DNA of 64,000 nt from Halobacterium zhouii (GTDB lineage Archaea; Halobacteriota; Halobacteria; Halobacteriales; Halobacteriaceae): assembly GCF_021249405.1 (NCBI RefSeq), contig NZ_CP089593.1, positions 1,364,001-1,428,000 of the forward strand, given 5' to 3'. The translations under genes and the position numbers were made by a program. The notes beneath the pieces are model-generated. The model saw nothing but the letters and a program-made list of their open reading frames with translations. It ran no database searches and was not told where the DNA came from. This document shows, piece by piece, positions 41,195 to 50,282 of this stretch. Within the stretch, counting starts at the first letter, position 1, and each line of letters begins with the position of its first letter.

Positions 41195-42055
41195 ATGCAG
41201 GGACAGAACCAACAGCAGGCCTACGACCGCGGTATCACCATCTTCTCCCCCGACGGACGACTCTACCAGGTGGAGTACGCGCGCGAAGCCGTCAAGCGCG
41301 GGACGCCGAGCATCGGCGTGCGCACCGAAGGCGGCGTCGTGCTCCTCGTGGACAAGCACGTCAGTTCGCCGCTGATGGAGCACTCCTCCGTCGAGAAGAT
41401 ACACAAGGCGGACGACCACATCGGCGTGGCGAGCGCGGGGCACGTCGCTGACGCCCGGCAACTCATCGACTTCGCGCGCCGCGACGCCCAAGTGAACCGG
41501 GTGCGCTACGACGAGCCCATCAGCGTAGAGACGCTCACGAAGGACATCACCGACCACATCCAGCAGTACACGCAGGTCGGTGGCGCGCGCCCGTTCGGCG
41601 TCGCGCTGCTCATCGGCGGCGTCGAGGACGGCGTCCCCTACCTCTTCGAGACCGACCCCTCCGGGACGCCCTACGAGTGGAAGGCCATCGCCATCGGCGC
41701 GGACCGCGCGGACATCCAGGACCACCTCGAGGAGCAGTACGAGGAGTCTCTCTCCCTCGACGAGGGCGTCGAACTCGCGTTCCAGGCGCTCGGCGAGGTC
41801 CGTGACGGCCTCGAACCGATCGGCGTCGGCGTCGCCACCGTGGACGCCGAGACGGGGACGTTCATCGAACTGACCGACGAGGAGATCGGCGAGTACCTCG
41901 ACGAGCACGACCTGCGCGCCGAGGAAGGCGCGGGCGAGGAAAGCGACGAGGAAGGCGCGGGCGAGGAAAGCGACGAGGAAGGCGCGGGCGAGGAAAGCGA
42001 CGAGGAAGACACGGGTGAGGAAGGCGCAGGCGAGGACGAGGAAGACGAGGAGTAG
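41195..42055 (+). CDS. psmA: Proteasome alpha subunit
   Basis: 286-aa alpha-ring subunit of the 20S proteasome. N-terminal gate YDRGITIFSPDGRLYQVEYA (9-28) is canonical; the ring fold extends to about 240. The last ~45 residues are a purely acidic tail built of repeats EEGAGEESD (three exact copies, then decayed ones). Haloarchaea have alternative alpha subunits, so this is one of possibly two. Located 3 bases after rnp2, in the exosome/proteasome superoperon. Confidence 0.96.
   Translation: MQGQNQQQAYDRGITIFSPDGRLYQVEYAREAVKRGTPSIGVRTEGGVVLLVDKHVSSPLMEHSSVEKIHKADDHIGVASAGHVADARQLIDFARRDAQVNRVRYDEPISVETLTKDITDHIQQYTQVGGARPFGVALLIGGVEDGVPYLFETDPSGTPYEWKAIAIGADRADIQDHLEEQYEESLSLDEGVELAFQALGEVRDGLEPIGVGVATVDAETGTFIELTDEEIGEYLDEHDLRAEEGAGEESDEEGAGEESDEEGAGEESDEEDTGEEGAGEDEEDEE
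41921..42001 (+). repeat. Three exact 27-base tandem repeats in the psmA tail
   Basis: A 27-base unit encoding EEGAGEESD occurs three times without change at 41921, 41948 and 41975, then continues as a decayed copy (EEDTGEEGA). The lack of synonymous differences points to recent expansion by slippage or unequal recombination; copy number probably varies between strains. Confidence 0.9.
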
Positions 42056-42685
42056 TCAGCCTGCCAGTTCTGCTTCTACTCGCCGTCGCTGTCCACGGAG
42101 GAGCGCAGCGAAACCGACAGCGACGCCGGCGATGGAGAGCGCGCCGCGGAGTTCGTTCTTGTTCGCGGCGTCGGTGTCGGTGTACTCGTTCCCGATGACG
42201 CGGTACCCGTCGCTAGTCGCGTAGACGACGTGTTCCGCGGGTACGTCGTAGTCAGTGCTCACCCAACCGGATTCGAGTGCGGCCTCCAGTTCGGGGGAGG
42301 GATTCCGGGCGATTCCGTCCAGAACAGTCTCGGGTGAAACCGGTTCCAGGCTGACGATGGAGTAGTTCTGATGGGATTCGACCCGCCACTCGTAGTTGTC
42401 GTACGCGTACTCGTCGGCCAGCGTCGGATATGAATCGTTGATTCGAATCTCCCCCGCGTTCTGGACGCGTTCCACGAACCGGCACTCCAGGTCGAACGGG
42501 GCGCTGCACGTGACGTCGCGGAGCGGCATCACCAGTGGGGAATCGACGTGGATACCGTTCTCGTCGGCGGTGACCTCGTGCGTTTCGTACTTGTGCACAG
42601 GTTCGTGTGGAAGCACGGCGCCGATCCACAGCGGCGTTGCGAGGAGGACAACAGCGGCGGCGAGGAGGACGTGGCCACGGTTCAC
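42056..42685 (-). CDS. Membrane-anchored protein of unknown function
   Basis: 209-aa protein with an N-terminal hydrophobic segment (HVLLAAAVVLLATPLWIGAV, about 5-24), an extracellular-looking middle of ~150 residues with two cysteines (VTCSAPFDLECRF) and a second hydrophobic segment near the C-terminus (GALSIAGVAVGFAALLRG) before a basic end (GQRRRVEAEL). So both termini are likely inside. Start GTG at 42685 is chosen because it opens the signal-like helix; no ATG is nearby. Family not recognised. Confidence 0.55.
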   Translation of the reverse strand: MNRGHVLLAAAVVLLATPLWIGAVLPHEPVHKYETHEVTADENGIHVDSPLVMPLRDVTCSAPFDLECRFVERVQNAGEIRINDSYPTLADEYAYDNYEWRVESHQNYSIVSLEPVSPETVLDGIARNPSPELEAALESGWVSTDYDVPAEHVVYATSDGYRVIGNEYTDTDAANKNELRGALSIAGVAVGFAALLRGQRRRVEAELAG

Positions 42686-42732
42686 GATGTGACGTGGTAA
42701 CTGATTGGTGATGAGTTTTCGGGGAGAAGGTC

Positions 42733-42740
42733 TTTTTATC
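42733..42740 (+). promoter_or_regulatory. TATA box for SBDS
   Basis: TTTTTATC lies 21-28 bases upstream of the ATG at 42761, fitting a leaderless promoter. Confidence 0.5.
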
Positions 42741-42760
42741 GACCCGTCGAAAGGTGGGGT

Positions 42761-43486
42761 ATGATTTCGCTCGACGACGCCGTGACAGCTCGACTCGAGA
42801 CACACGGTGAGCGATTCGAAGTGCTGGTGGACCCGGACGCCGCCCTCGCGATGAAACGCGGCGAGTTCGAGGGAGAACTCGAGGACGTCATCGCGGCCCG
42901 CGACGTCTTCGAGAACGCCTCCCGCGGGGACCGGCCCGCCGAGGAGGACCTAGAGGAGGTGTTCGGGACGACCGACCCGATGGAGATCATCCCGGAGGTC
43001 ATCGAGCGCGGGGAGATCCAGATCACCGCGGAGCAACGCGAGGAGATGCAAGAACAGAAGCGCCGGAGCCTCGTCAACACCATCACGCGGAACGCCATCA
43101 ACCCGCAGATGGACGACGCGCCCCACCCGCCCGAGCGCATCGAGAACGCGCTCGAGGAGGCAGGGTTCACCGTGGACCCGATGGAGCCAGCGGACAGCCA
43201 GGTCGACGACGCGCTGGAGGCGCTCCGGCCCGTGATCCCGATCCGATTCGAGGAGGTCACCGTCGCGGTCCAGTTGCCCGCGGACCACGCGGGCAGCGGA
43301 CAGGCTCAGATCCGTGAGTTCGGGGAGTTAGAGCGCGAAGAGTGGCAGGCTGACGGCTCGTGGGTGGGCGTGCTGACGTTCCCGGCTGGGATGCAAAACG
43401 AGTTCTACGACCGCGTGAACGAGGTGTCGAGCGGCGAAGCCGAGACGCGAATCGTGAAGGACAAAGACGACCTGAACACGCGATAG
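42761..43486 (+). CDS. Ribosome assembly factor SBDS
   Basis: 241-aa archaeal SBDS, which releases aIF6 from the large subunit during ribosome maturation. N-terminal FYSH domain with VTARLETHGERFEVLVDPDA, central helical domain with QMDDAPHPPERIENALEEAG, C-terminal ferredoxin-like domain with IPIRFEEVTVAVQLPADHAG. Full length. Part of the proteasome/exosome neighbourhood, but with its own promoter because a minus-strand gene separates it from psmA. Confidence 0.95.
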   Translation: MISLDDAVTARLETHGERFEVLVDPDAALAMKRGEFEGELEDVIAARDVFENASRGDRPAEEDLEEVFGTTDPMEIIPEVIERGEIQITAEQREEMQEQKRRSLVNTITRNAINPQMDDAPHPPERIENALEEAGFTVDPMEPADSQVDDALEALRPVIPIRFEEVTVAVQLPADHAGSGQAQIREFGELEREEWQADGSWVGVLTFPAGMQNEFYDRVNEVSSGEAETRIVKDKDDLNTR

Positions 43487-43518
43487 TCGCGTTCGCGGGC
43501 GCGAGAACGCCGACCGAA

Positions 43519-43833
43519 CTATCCCTTCCGGAAACCGAGCAGGAAGCCACCGGCGAACCCCGCGCTCACGGAGAGCGTCGAGAGGATGGTGGCCATCCAG
43601 GACGGCGGCGCGCCGTTGGCCGCCTCGCTCACCTGGATCATGCCCGCGGTGAGCTGGTCCCAGTCGACCGAGAGGATACCCCGGGATTCGAGGAACTTGA
43701 ACAGCGCGAGTTCCAGGCCGACGAGCACGGCGATGAGCTTCGCGATCTTCTTCGCGGCGAAGCCGATGACGCCGCCGATTGCTGCGCCGCCCCCGAATTC
43801 GAGGCCGAGGGAGGTGGGGTCTACGTCTATCAT
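43519..43833 (-). CDS. FUN14 family membrane protein
   Basis: 104-aa FUN14 protein: helical membrane segments with LEFGGGAAIGGVIGFAAKKI at the start and VSAGFAGGFLLGFRKG at the end, both typical. Eukaryotic FUNDC1 acts at mitochondrial membranes, while archaeal members have no established role. Converges with SBDS and diverges from hflX. Confidence 0.8.
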   Translation of the reverse strand: MIDVDPTSLGLEFGGGAAIGGVIGFAAKKIAKLIAVLVGLELALFKFLESRGILSVDWDQLTAGMIQVSEAANGAPPSWMATILSTLSVSAGFAGGFLLGFRKG

Positions 43834-43973
43834 GGCCCCAACTCGGTAACCGACTGGTAAGTCTCTTTTGCCGTCGAGAGCACCGGCCGCTTACCAGGCG
43901 CTCACTCGCTCGACCGCTCGAGTCGCCGCTCGGCGCAGGGGCTTAAGTGCCGCCAGTGCGTACGTCCACACCA

Positions 43974-45290
43974 GTGACAGGGCCCGATACGAACACGGCG
44001 GTGGTGGCCAAGCGCGTCGACGACGGCGAGGCCGACACCGCCGAGATACGCGATCTCGTTCGCGCCGCCGGCTACGAGGTGGTCGGCGAGGTGACCCAAG
44101 CGCGCGAAGCCGACCCCGCACTCCAGCTCGGCGAGGGGAAGGTCGCGGAGCTCGCCACGGTCGTCGAGGAGACCGACGCAGAGACGGTTGTGTTCGACAA
44201 CCGCCTCGGTCCCTACCAGACGTACAACCTCGGGCAGGAACTCCCGGGCGACACCGAAGTCGTCGACCGGTTCCGGCTGATTCTGGACATCTTCGGGCAG
44301 CGCGCACACACCCGGAAAGCACAACTCCAGGTCGAACTCGCGGAGTTGCGCTACGAGTTACCGCGCGCGGAGACGAAGACGAGTCTCGCCCAGCGCGACG
44401 AGCGCCCCGGGTTCATGGGCCTCGGGGAGTACGACGAGAGCCGCGAGCAGGACATCAAGGCGCGCATCAGTCGCATCCGGGACGAACTCGAGAACATCGA
44501 GAAGACCGAGGAGCAGCGCCGTGAGACGCGCCGGGAGTCCGGGTTCGACCTGGTGGCGCTCGCGGGCTACACGAACGCCGGCAAGTCGACGCTCCTGCGC
44601 CGCCTCGCGGACGACCTCGACGTCGACGAGAACGAGGACCTGCATCCGGACCTCGACACCACCGCCGAATCGCGGGACAAACTGTTCACGACGCTCGGCA
44701 CCACCACGCGGCGCCTCGACATGGACCGCCGGAACGTCCTGCTGACGGACACCGTCGGGTTCGTGAGCGACCTCCCGCACTGGCTCGTGGAGTCGTTCAA
44801 GTCCACGCTCGAGTCGGTCTATCAGGCGGACCTCGTGTTGCTCGTGGTGGACGCCAGCGAGTCCGTCGAGGAAATCCGGGAGAAACTGGTGACGTGCCAC
44901 GACACGCTGTACGAGCGCAACGAGGCGCCCCTCGTCACCGTGTTCAACAAGGTCGACGCCGTGCCAGACGACGAACTCGCGGAGAAACGCGAGGCGCTTG
45001 CGGCGCTCGCGCCGAACCCGGTCGCCGTGAGCGGCCTCGAAGGCATCAATCTCGAGGACCTCCGCGAGCGTATCGACGCGGACCTGCCGCCCCGCGAGCG
45101 CGAGCGACTCGTCCTCCCGATGACCGAGGAGACGATGAGCGTCGTCTCGTGGGTCCACGACCACGCCTACGTCCGCGACGTCGACTACGGCGACGAGGAG
45201 GTCGTCATCGACTTCGAGGCGCGCCCGACGGTCGTCGAGCAGTCCCGTGCGAAGGCGAGTGAGCTGGTCGCCGAAGAGGTCGACGCGTGA
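43974..45290 (+). CDS. hflX: GTPase HflX
   Basis: 438-aa translational GTPase-family protein that binds 50S subunits and rescues or splits stalled ribosomes in bacteria. N-terminal HflX domain with PALQLGEGKVAELA and VVFDNRLGPYQTYNL, a coiled helical linker (about 110-190), then the G domain with G1 GYTNAGKSTLL (198-208), G3 DTVGF and G4 NKVD. The GTG at 43974 is chosen because a TATA-like GCTTAAGT lies 26-33 bases upstream; a GTG at 43947 falls inside that box. Confidence 0.92.
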   Translation: MTGPDTNTAVVAKRVDDGEADTAEIRDLVRAAGYEVVGEVTQAREADPALQLGEGKVAELATVVEETDAETVVFDNRLGPYQTYNLGQELPGDTEVVDRFRLILDIFGQRAHTRKAQLQVELAELRYELPRAETKTSLAQRDERPGFMGLGEYDESREQDIKARISRIRDELENIEKTEEQRRETRRESGFDLVALAGYTNAGKSTLLRRLADDLDVDENEDLHPDLDTTAESRDKLFTTLGTTTRRLDMDRRNVLLTDTVGFVSDLPHWLVESFKSTLESVYQADLVLLVVDASESVEEIREKLVTCHDTLYERNEAPLVTVFNKVDAVPDDELAEKREALAALAPNPVAVSGLEGINLEDLRERIDADLPPRERERLVLPMTEETMSVVSWVHDHAYVRDVDYGDEEVVIDFEARPTVVEQSRAKASELVAEEVDA

Positions 45291-45338
45291 CCGGCGAGTA
45301 GAAAAACGGGGACGACGAGGACCGCGACGAGTGGCCGT

Positions 45339-45863
45339 CTACTCCAGCGCTCGCTTCTCCTTCGAGACGACCTCGACGCCTCGAATCGCGGTGCCTGGAT
45401 ACTGCCCCTCGTCGTCCTTCTCTGCGGCCTTTACCATGTCCCAGACGACGTTCAGGCCGGTCGTCACGCCCTGGAGCGCTTCCATCTCGCAGCCCGTCTT
45501 TCCCGTCGTTTCGACCGCGACCTCCAGGACCACGCGGTCGTCCTGAACGTTGAACTCCGTCTCGACGTTCGTGATGGGAATCTGGTGGCACATCGGAATC
45601 GTCTCCCAGGTGTGCTTGACGGCCTGCACGGCGCCGATGCGCGCGGTGGCGAGCACGTCGCCCTTCTCGATCTCGTCTGCACGGATTGCGTCGACGGTGG
45701 ACTCCGAGAGACGGATTTCGCCCCGGGCCACCGCTCGCCGCGCGGTGTCGGGCTTGTCGCCGACGTCGACCATCTGCACGTCGCCGGACTCGGTGGTGTG
45801 CGTGAGGTCGTCGGACGCCGACTCCGGACTGCCGTCGCCGACTCCGCGTCGGTCGTCACTCAT
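45339..45863 (-). CDS. moaC: Cyclic pyranopterin monophosphate synthase
   Basis: 174-aa molybdenum cofactor biosynthesis enzyme. The first ~30 residues are a disordered haloarchaeal addition; the MoaC core shows MVDVGDKPDTARRAVARG, ETIPMCHQIPI and GKTGCEMEALQGVTTGL, carrying the catalytic lysine region. The ATG at 45863 lies within the upstream gene (8-base overlap with the NAD(P)HX repair gene), so they are co-translated. Confidence 0.93.
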   Translation of the reverse strand: MSDDRRGVGDGSPESASDDLTHTTESGDVQMVDVGDKPDTARRAVARGEIRLSESTVDAIRADEIEKGDVLATARIGAVQAVKHTWETIPMCHQIPITNVETEFNVQDDRVVLEVAVETTGKTGCEMEALQGVTTGLNVVWDMVKAAEKDDEGQYPGTAIRGVEVVSKEKRALE

Positions 45864-47295
45864 CGTCACCACCCCACAGTGCCCGCGGTAGCGCGTCCAG
45901 GATGTCCGAAGCAAGCAGGCCGTCGTGGCGCTCGTCGTCGAGCAGTTCGGCCGCTCGACCGTTAGCGTACACCGCCATACACGCCGACTCGAACGGGTCG
46001 TGCGCGCCGAGCAGTCCGGCGACCGTCCCGGCGAGCGTGTCGCCCGTGCCGCCGACGGTCATTCCTGACGTGCCGGCTTTCGAGACGCGCGTGCGCTCGC
46101 CGTCGGTGATCACGTCGTCCTTGGCCTTCGCCACCACGACGTGGCCGAGGTCCGCGGCGAACGACTCGATTTCGTTGGCTCGTTCGCGGAGGGCGTCGGC
46201 GCTCTCCACCTCGGGACCGCCCATCTTCGCGAGTTCCTTTCGGTTGGGCGTGCAGACGAGCGTGGCGTCGGTCTCGAGTTCGGGGACGACGGGGAGCGCG
46301 TCGGCGTCCACCACGGCGCGCCCGGAGAACGCTTCGAGGAAGTCCGCGGCCGCGTCGAGCGTCTCGTCGGCGTCGCCGAGACCCGGTCCGAGAACCACCA
46401 CGTCGTCGTAGCTCTCGGCGGTGTCCACGAGGTCCGGAACATGCGCGGGTTCGAGGCGCTCACCGTCGTAGGACTGCACGATGAGATCCTCGGCGTACCC
46501 CTGAATCTGGGGCGCGACAGGCTCCGGCGCGGCGACGAACGAGAGGTCCGCGCCGGCCCGGAGCGCGGCCTGCGCCGCGAGCGCCGGCGCACCCGTGTAC
46601 GGGCCGCCGCCGACGACGTATGCCCTGCTGTCCGTTGGCTCGCTCGCACGGCGCAGGGGGAGCAGGTCACCGGGGCCGACGAACAACTCGGCGGCGTCGG
46701 GGATGCCGATGTCCGCGACGGTGACGTCCTCGCGGTCCGAGAGCCCTGGTTTCAGGTCGTGGAACGTGACGACGCGGTCCGCGTCCACGGCGGCCCCGGG
46801 CGTCTCGCCCGTGTTGGCGTCCAGTCCCGAGGGAACGTCCACGGCGACGACAGTCGCGTCCGTGTCGTTGATGGTCTCGATGGCTGACGCCTCGGGTTCG
46901 CGGGGCGCACCGGAGACGCCAGTTCCGAGCAAGCCGTCGACGATGACGTCAGGTGTGTCGATGTCGAGCGCCGCGGAGTCCTTCACCGCGTGCGTGTCGT
47001 ACTCCGCGAACTGGAGTGCCTCCCAGTTCTCGCGACTGATCTCCGTCGCGATGGACTCCGGGCGACCGAGCAAGTGAACCGAGACGTCGTACGCCTCGAG
47101 GAACCGCGCCGCGACGAACGCGTCGCCGCCGTTGTTCCCGCGACCCGCGAGCACGGCGACGGACGCGCCGGGTTCGGCGACCTGGCGGACCTCGCGAGCG
47201 ACTGCGTTCCCGCTGGACTCCATGAGCTGTTTCCGGGGAACGCCCAGCGCGGCCGCGTTCCTGTCGGTCGCAGCCATCCGTTCGCTCGTAATCAT
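45856..47295 (-). CDS. nnr: Bifunctional NAD(P)H-hydrate epimerase / dehydratase
   Basis: 479-aa metabolite-repair enzyme restoring hydrated NAD(P)H. N-terminal YjeF epimerase domain (about 1-215) with VLAGRGNNGGDAFVAAR and VDGLLGTGVSG; C-terminal ribokinase-like dehydratase (about 225-479) with VVLGPGLGDAD, CTPNRKELAKM and SGMTVGGTGDTLAGTVAG. The ATG at 47295 follows a TATA-like box. It overlaps moaC by 8 bases. Confidence 0.93.
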   Translation of the reverse strand: MITSERMAATDRNAAALGVPRKQLMESSGNAVAREVRQVAEPGASVAVLAGRGNNGGDAFVAARFLEAYDVSVHLLGRPESIATEISRENWEALQFAEYDTHAVKDSAALDIDTPDVIVDGLLGTGVSGAPREPEASAIETINDTDATVVAVDVPSGLDANTGETPGAAVDADRVVTFHDLKPGLSDREDVTVADIGIPDAAELFVGPGDLLPLRRASEPTDSRAYVVGGGPYTGAPALAAQAALRAGADLSFVAAPEPVAPQIQGYAEDLIVQSYDGERLEPAHVPDLVDTAESYDDVVVLGPGLGDADETLDAAADFLEAFSGRAVVDADALPVVPELETDATLVCTPNRKELAKMGGPEVESADALRERANEIESFAADLGHVVVAKAKDDVITDGERTRVSKAGTSGMTVGGTGDTLAGTVAGLLGAHDPFESACMAVYANGRAAELLDDERHDGLLASDILDALPRALWGGDDE

Positions 47296-47316
47296 GTAGG
47301 GTGGTTCGGCGGCCGT

Positions 47317-47326
47317 CCTAAAAGTT
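47317..47326 (-). promoter_or_regulatory. TATA box for the nnr-moaC operon
   Basis: Minus-strand AACTTTTAGG lies 22-31 bases upstream of the ATG at 47295. Confidence 0.5.
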
Positions 47327-47415
47327 CCGCGGACGGACGCCCCCCTGACACCGACTGTGCCCACTGGGTGGGTTCCACTCCGGGAGCATAACTCTGATAC
47401 CAAATATGTGAGGGG

Positions 47416-47694
47416 TCAGCGACGAATCCGGAAGCCGTCCGCGCCCTCGGGGTCGTCGTACTCGACGCTGACGTCCTCGACGCTGGCCGCCTGACTGCCG
47501 TCGTGGCACCACTCGACCATCGCCTCGACGGCGTCCTGTGGCCCCTCGAAGACGGCTTCGACGCGGCCGTCGTCGAGATTCCGCACCCACCCGTCGACGT
47601 CGCGGTCGCGCGCGGCGTCGCGAGTGCTCGCCCGGTAGTAGACGCCCTGGACGGTGCCGGTGACGAAGACGTGCGCTCGGGTTCGGTCGGCCAT
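47416..47694 (-). CDS. Acylphosphatase
   Basis: 92-aa ferredoxin-like enzyme that hydrolyses acyl phosphates. The phosphate-binding loop GTVQGVYYRASTR carries the catalytic arginine and GWVRNLDDGRVEAVFEG the catalytic asparagine, both intact. The ATG at 47694 gives the normal length; a start at 47718 adds eight residues without homology. Confidence 0.92.
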   Translation of the reverse strand: MADRTRAHVFVTGTVQGVYYRASTRDAARDRDVDGWVRNLDDGRVEAVFEGPQDAVEAMVEWCHDGSQAASVEDVSVEYDDPEGADGFRIRR

Positions 47695-47780
47695 GCGGGG
47701 AGTGCGCACTCCCAGCACTTAGGCGTCATCCCGGGGCCAGCGGAATCGGTCAGGCGTCGTGCACGAAGTCGACGGGTCGC

Positions 47781-48671
47781 TCAGGCGTCGTCTCCCGAGC
47801 GAAGATAGTGGAAGAGGTAGGTCTGCGTGTACCCGGCGTACGGGCCGAGCCGCTCGCGGATGGCGCGAGAGGTCTCCGCGTAGTTCCCGCCGTCGCAGTC
47901 GGGATAGTGGTCTTCGATGGCCGATTGCATCCAGGTGTCGAGTGGAACCGCCTCGAGGTAGCCCAGCGCGAACAGCAGGACGCAGTCCGCGACCTTGTCG
48001 CCGACGCCGACGAACCCCGTGAGTTCGTCGCGTGCGACCTCGTACGCCCGGCCCTGGATGTCGCGCTCGGTGAGTTCGCCGGACGCCACCATCTCGGCGG
48101 TCCGCTGGACGTACGGCGCTCGGTAGCCGAGTTTCAGCTCGCGGAGGTCGTCCTCGGTCGCCGCCGCGAGCGCGTCGGGTTCGGGGAACGCGTAGACCGT
48201 CTCCCCGTCGAATTCGACGGGGTCGCCGTAGGTCTCCCGGAGCGCCTCCTGCATCGCGAAGATGCGTTCGACGCGCATCTGCGCGGAGCAGATAAAGGAG
48301 ACGAGACACCCGAAGAAGGGGTCCTGGACGATTCGGAGGCCCTCGTAGGCGTCCCACGCGGCGTCCGTGAGGTCGTCGGTGGTACCGACCGCGCGGATCT
48401 CGTGGAGGTCGTCGCGCAGACCGAGCAGGTCACGCACCAGCGGGTCGGCGTCCGTCGTGGACCGCCACTCGACGGCGTCTGCGGTCTGGCGCGCGTCAAC
48501 GACGTCGCCGTCGACGACCGTGCGGTACCACGCGTCCCCGCCGGACGCGCCGAGGGCGTCGTAGGTCGCGCCGTCGGGGCGCCACCAGAGATAGGTCTGC
48601 CCGCTCTCGATTGTGGCCTGTACGTCCACGGGACCGGGAATCTCGCTCAGGGGGATCGCGCCGCGCTCCAT
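47781..48671 (-). CDS. 8-oxoguanine DNA glycosylase (OGG1-like, HhH-GPD)
   Basis: 296-aa bifunctional glycosylase/lyase-type enzyme. N-terminal beta domain with VQATIESGQTYLWWR (the OGG entrance SGQ-F-W region), then the HhH-GPD core: DPFFGCLVSFICSAQMRVER, and GFVGVGDKVADCVLLF with the Schiff-base lysine K226, followed by VPLDTWMQ with catalytic D245. It removes oxidised guanine in DNA. Second HhH-GPD glycosylase in the window, besides the AlkA-like one. Confidence 0.88.
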   Translation of the reverse strand: MERGAIPLSEIPGPVDVQATIESGQTYLWWRPDGATYDALGASGGDAWYRTVVDGDVVDARQTADAVEWRSTTDADPLVRDLLGLRDDLHEIRAVGTTDDLTDAAWDAYEGLRIVQDPFFGCLVSFICSAQMRVERIFAMQEALRETYGDPVEFDGETVYAFPEPDALAAATEDDLRELKLGYRAPYVQRTAEMVASGELTERDIQGRAYEVARDELTGFVGVGDKVADCVLLFALGYLEAVPLDTWMQSAIEDHYPDCDGGNYAETSRAIRERLGPYAGYTQTYLFHYLRSGDDA

Positions 48672-48955
48672 TCAATCGCGGTACGGAGTCCGGCCGTTTG
48701 ACGCGTTCGGTTTCGTGGTGTTCGGGTGTCCTGCCCCGGTTCGAACGCACGGTGCAACCCTTCGTCGGCGGGTTCCGCCTCGACGCGGCTGAGCGGTCCG
48801 AGGACGAGCGGGCTCTCCGGTCCCCCGCACGGAACAACTCGGCCTTCTGTGTTGGGCAGGAACGCTGCTCGGAACCGCTCAGACGTCGTCTGAACACCGT
48901 CAGATTCCTGCCAGTGCGCTTTTTGTGTGCCAGACCCAATAGATGATGAGGAACC

Positions 48956-49579
48956 ATGAAGGTAGCGTACGTTGATGGAACGGTCGTCGAGGCGGACAGG
49001 GCCGTGCTGGACAAAGAGGGGGTCACGCTCCAGAACCAGGTGGGACAGCAGGGGCAGTCCAAGCAGGAAGCGCAGACACACCAGACCGTCGGGTTCGTCC
49101 AGTACGAGATGCTCAAGTACATCGTAGACGGCCGTGGAGACGATATCAAGAAGGGGCAGCAAAGCTCGAGCAAGCAGTCGTCGAAGAAGCAATCGGGCAA
49201 GAAGCAATCGAGTAAGAAGCAATCGGACAAGAAGGAGGCCCCGGGGGAGTCGTTCGCAATCAAGGAGGCGCAGGTCAACGCACCGGGCGTCGACGACTGG
49301 CACAAGAACAACGAGTACCTCGTGTTCACGAACACGGGAGAGAAACCCCTCGACCTGACCGACTGGGAGGTGCACAACGAGGCCGGGGACACGTACCGAT
49401 TCCCCTCCGGATTCGACCTGGAGCCTGGTGCGACGATCACGCTCCACAGCGGAAGCGGTGACGACACCGAGTCGGACCTGTACTGGGGGTCCGACAACGC
49501 GGTCTGGAAGAACAACTCCGACACGATCACTGTGAGAAACGGCGACGGGAACGTTGTCCTGGAGAACTCGTACTCGTGA
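48956..49579 (+). CDS. Lamin-tail-domain protein with Lys/Ser-rich linker
   Basis: 207 aa in three parts. Residues 1-60 are a small beta-rich domain (YVDGTVVEAD, GVTLQNQ, TVGFVQYEMLKYIV) also found in the next gene. Residues 66-93 are a basic linker of (S/G/D)KKQS repeats. Residues 96-207 are a lamin-tail domain (NNEYLVFTNTGEKPLDLTDW, FPSGFDLEPGATITLHSG, LYWGSDNAVWKNNSDTI). No signal peptide. A lysine-rich stretch is unusual in this acidic proteome and may bind DNA, RNA or membranes. Preceded by a TATA-like CTTTTTGTG. Confidence 0.75.
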   Translation: MKVAYVDGTVVEADRAVLDKEGVTLQNQVGQQGQSKQEAQTHQTVGFVQYEMLKYIVDGRGDDIKKGQQSSSKQSSKKQSGKKQSSKKQSDKKEAPGESFAIKEAQVNAPGVDDWHKNNEYLVFTNTGEKPLDLTDWEVHNEAGDTYRFPSGFDLEPGATITLHSGSGDDTESDLYWGSDNAVWKNNSDTITVRNGDGNVVLENSYS

Positions 49580-49809
49580 CTGCCTCTCCGCTGTGACCGG
49601 CAAGGACACCCGTTCCACTTCCTGCAGGGACGCGGACAGCTACCGCAGCCGAGACCAGTTGTTCAGACACCGATGGGTTGCGTGTGGTTCCGCGACCAGT
49701 TGGACACAACTTGATGCTGAAAGCGCTTTCTGATGCCATGTTCAGCCCCAGGTCATCACGTTCACTGGCAAGTACGTCTAAGTGAACACACGGCCTGAAT
49801 ACACACGCC

Positions 49810-50079
49810 ATGCCTTCGCTACAGGTGGTGAGCATCGACGGGACCGTGATCGAGTGCGACAACATCGAACCACAGAAGCAGGGGCTGATGCTGAAGGAGA
49901 AGGTCAAGGACAAGAAGCAGACGATTGGCTTCATCCCGTGGTGGACCCTGATGTACGTCATCCCCGAGGATGTCGTCCACAACCTCGACGAGATCGAGAA
50001 CCCGGAGCAACTCGGCGGCCAGGCGAGCGGCGCGCCGACGAGCGGCGGGCCGATCGGCGGCGAGGAGACCCAACACTGA
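49810..50079 (+). CDS. Small protein sharing the N-terminal domain of the lamin-tail protein
   Basis: 89-aa protein. Residues 3-58 (VVSIDGTVIECDNIEPQ, GLMLKEKV, QTIGFIPWWTLMYVIPEDVV) align with the N-terminal domain of the gene 230 bases upstream: shared DGTV-E-D, a hydrophobic G-L core and T-GF---L-Y. The tail is Gly/Ser/Pro-rich. The two look like duplicates, one carrying an added linker and lamin-tail domain. Function unknown. Confidence 0.6.
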   Translation: MPSLQVVSIDGTVIECDNIEPQKQGLMLKEKVKDKKQTIGFIPWWTLMYVIPEDVVHNLDEIENPEQLGGQASGAPTSGGPIGGEETQH

Positions 50080-50282
50080 CGGAGAGACGCAGCACCAATC
50101 CCCCTCCGCGTTCACTGCCCGGCCCTGACCGCGCCTGGATGGCCGCTGTTCGTCACCAACGAGGGGGCCACAACCCGTCGTTCTCGTTGTGCCTCGAGAC
50201 GGACCGAATCGGACCCACAAGCCGCTTCGCTCGGTGCCAGGCCAAATTTCTTCTGCGTTGCCTGCGAATAACACACGTAGTC

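Noticed and set aside
41921..42001. Tandem repeats considered as CRISPR-like or mobile repeats
   Set aside because: No unique spacers; the repeats are in frame and encode an acidic tail of PsmA.
48745..48775. GGTTCGAAC sequence resembling a tRNA T loop
   Set aside because: Flanking bases do not pair as a T stem and no acceptor or anticodon arms can be drawn.
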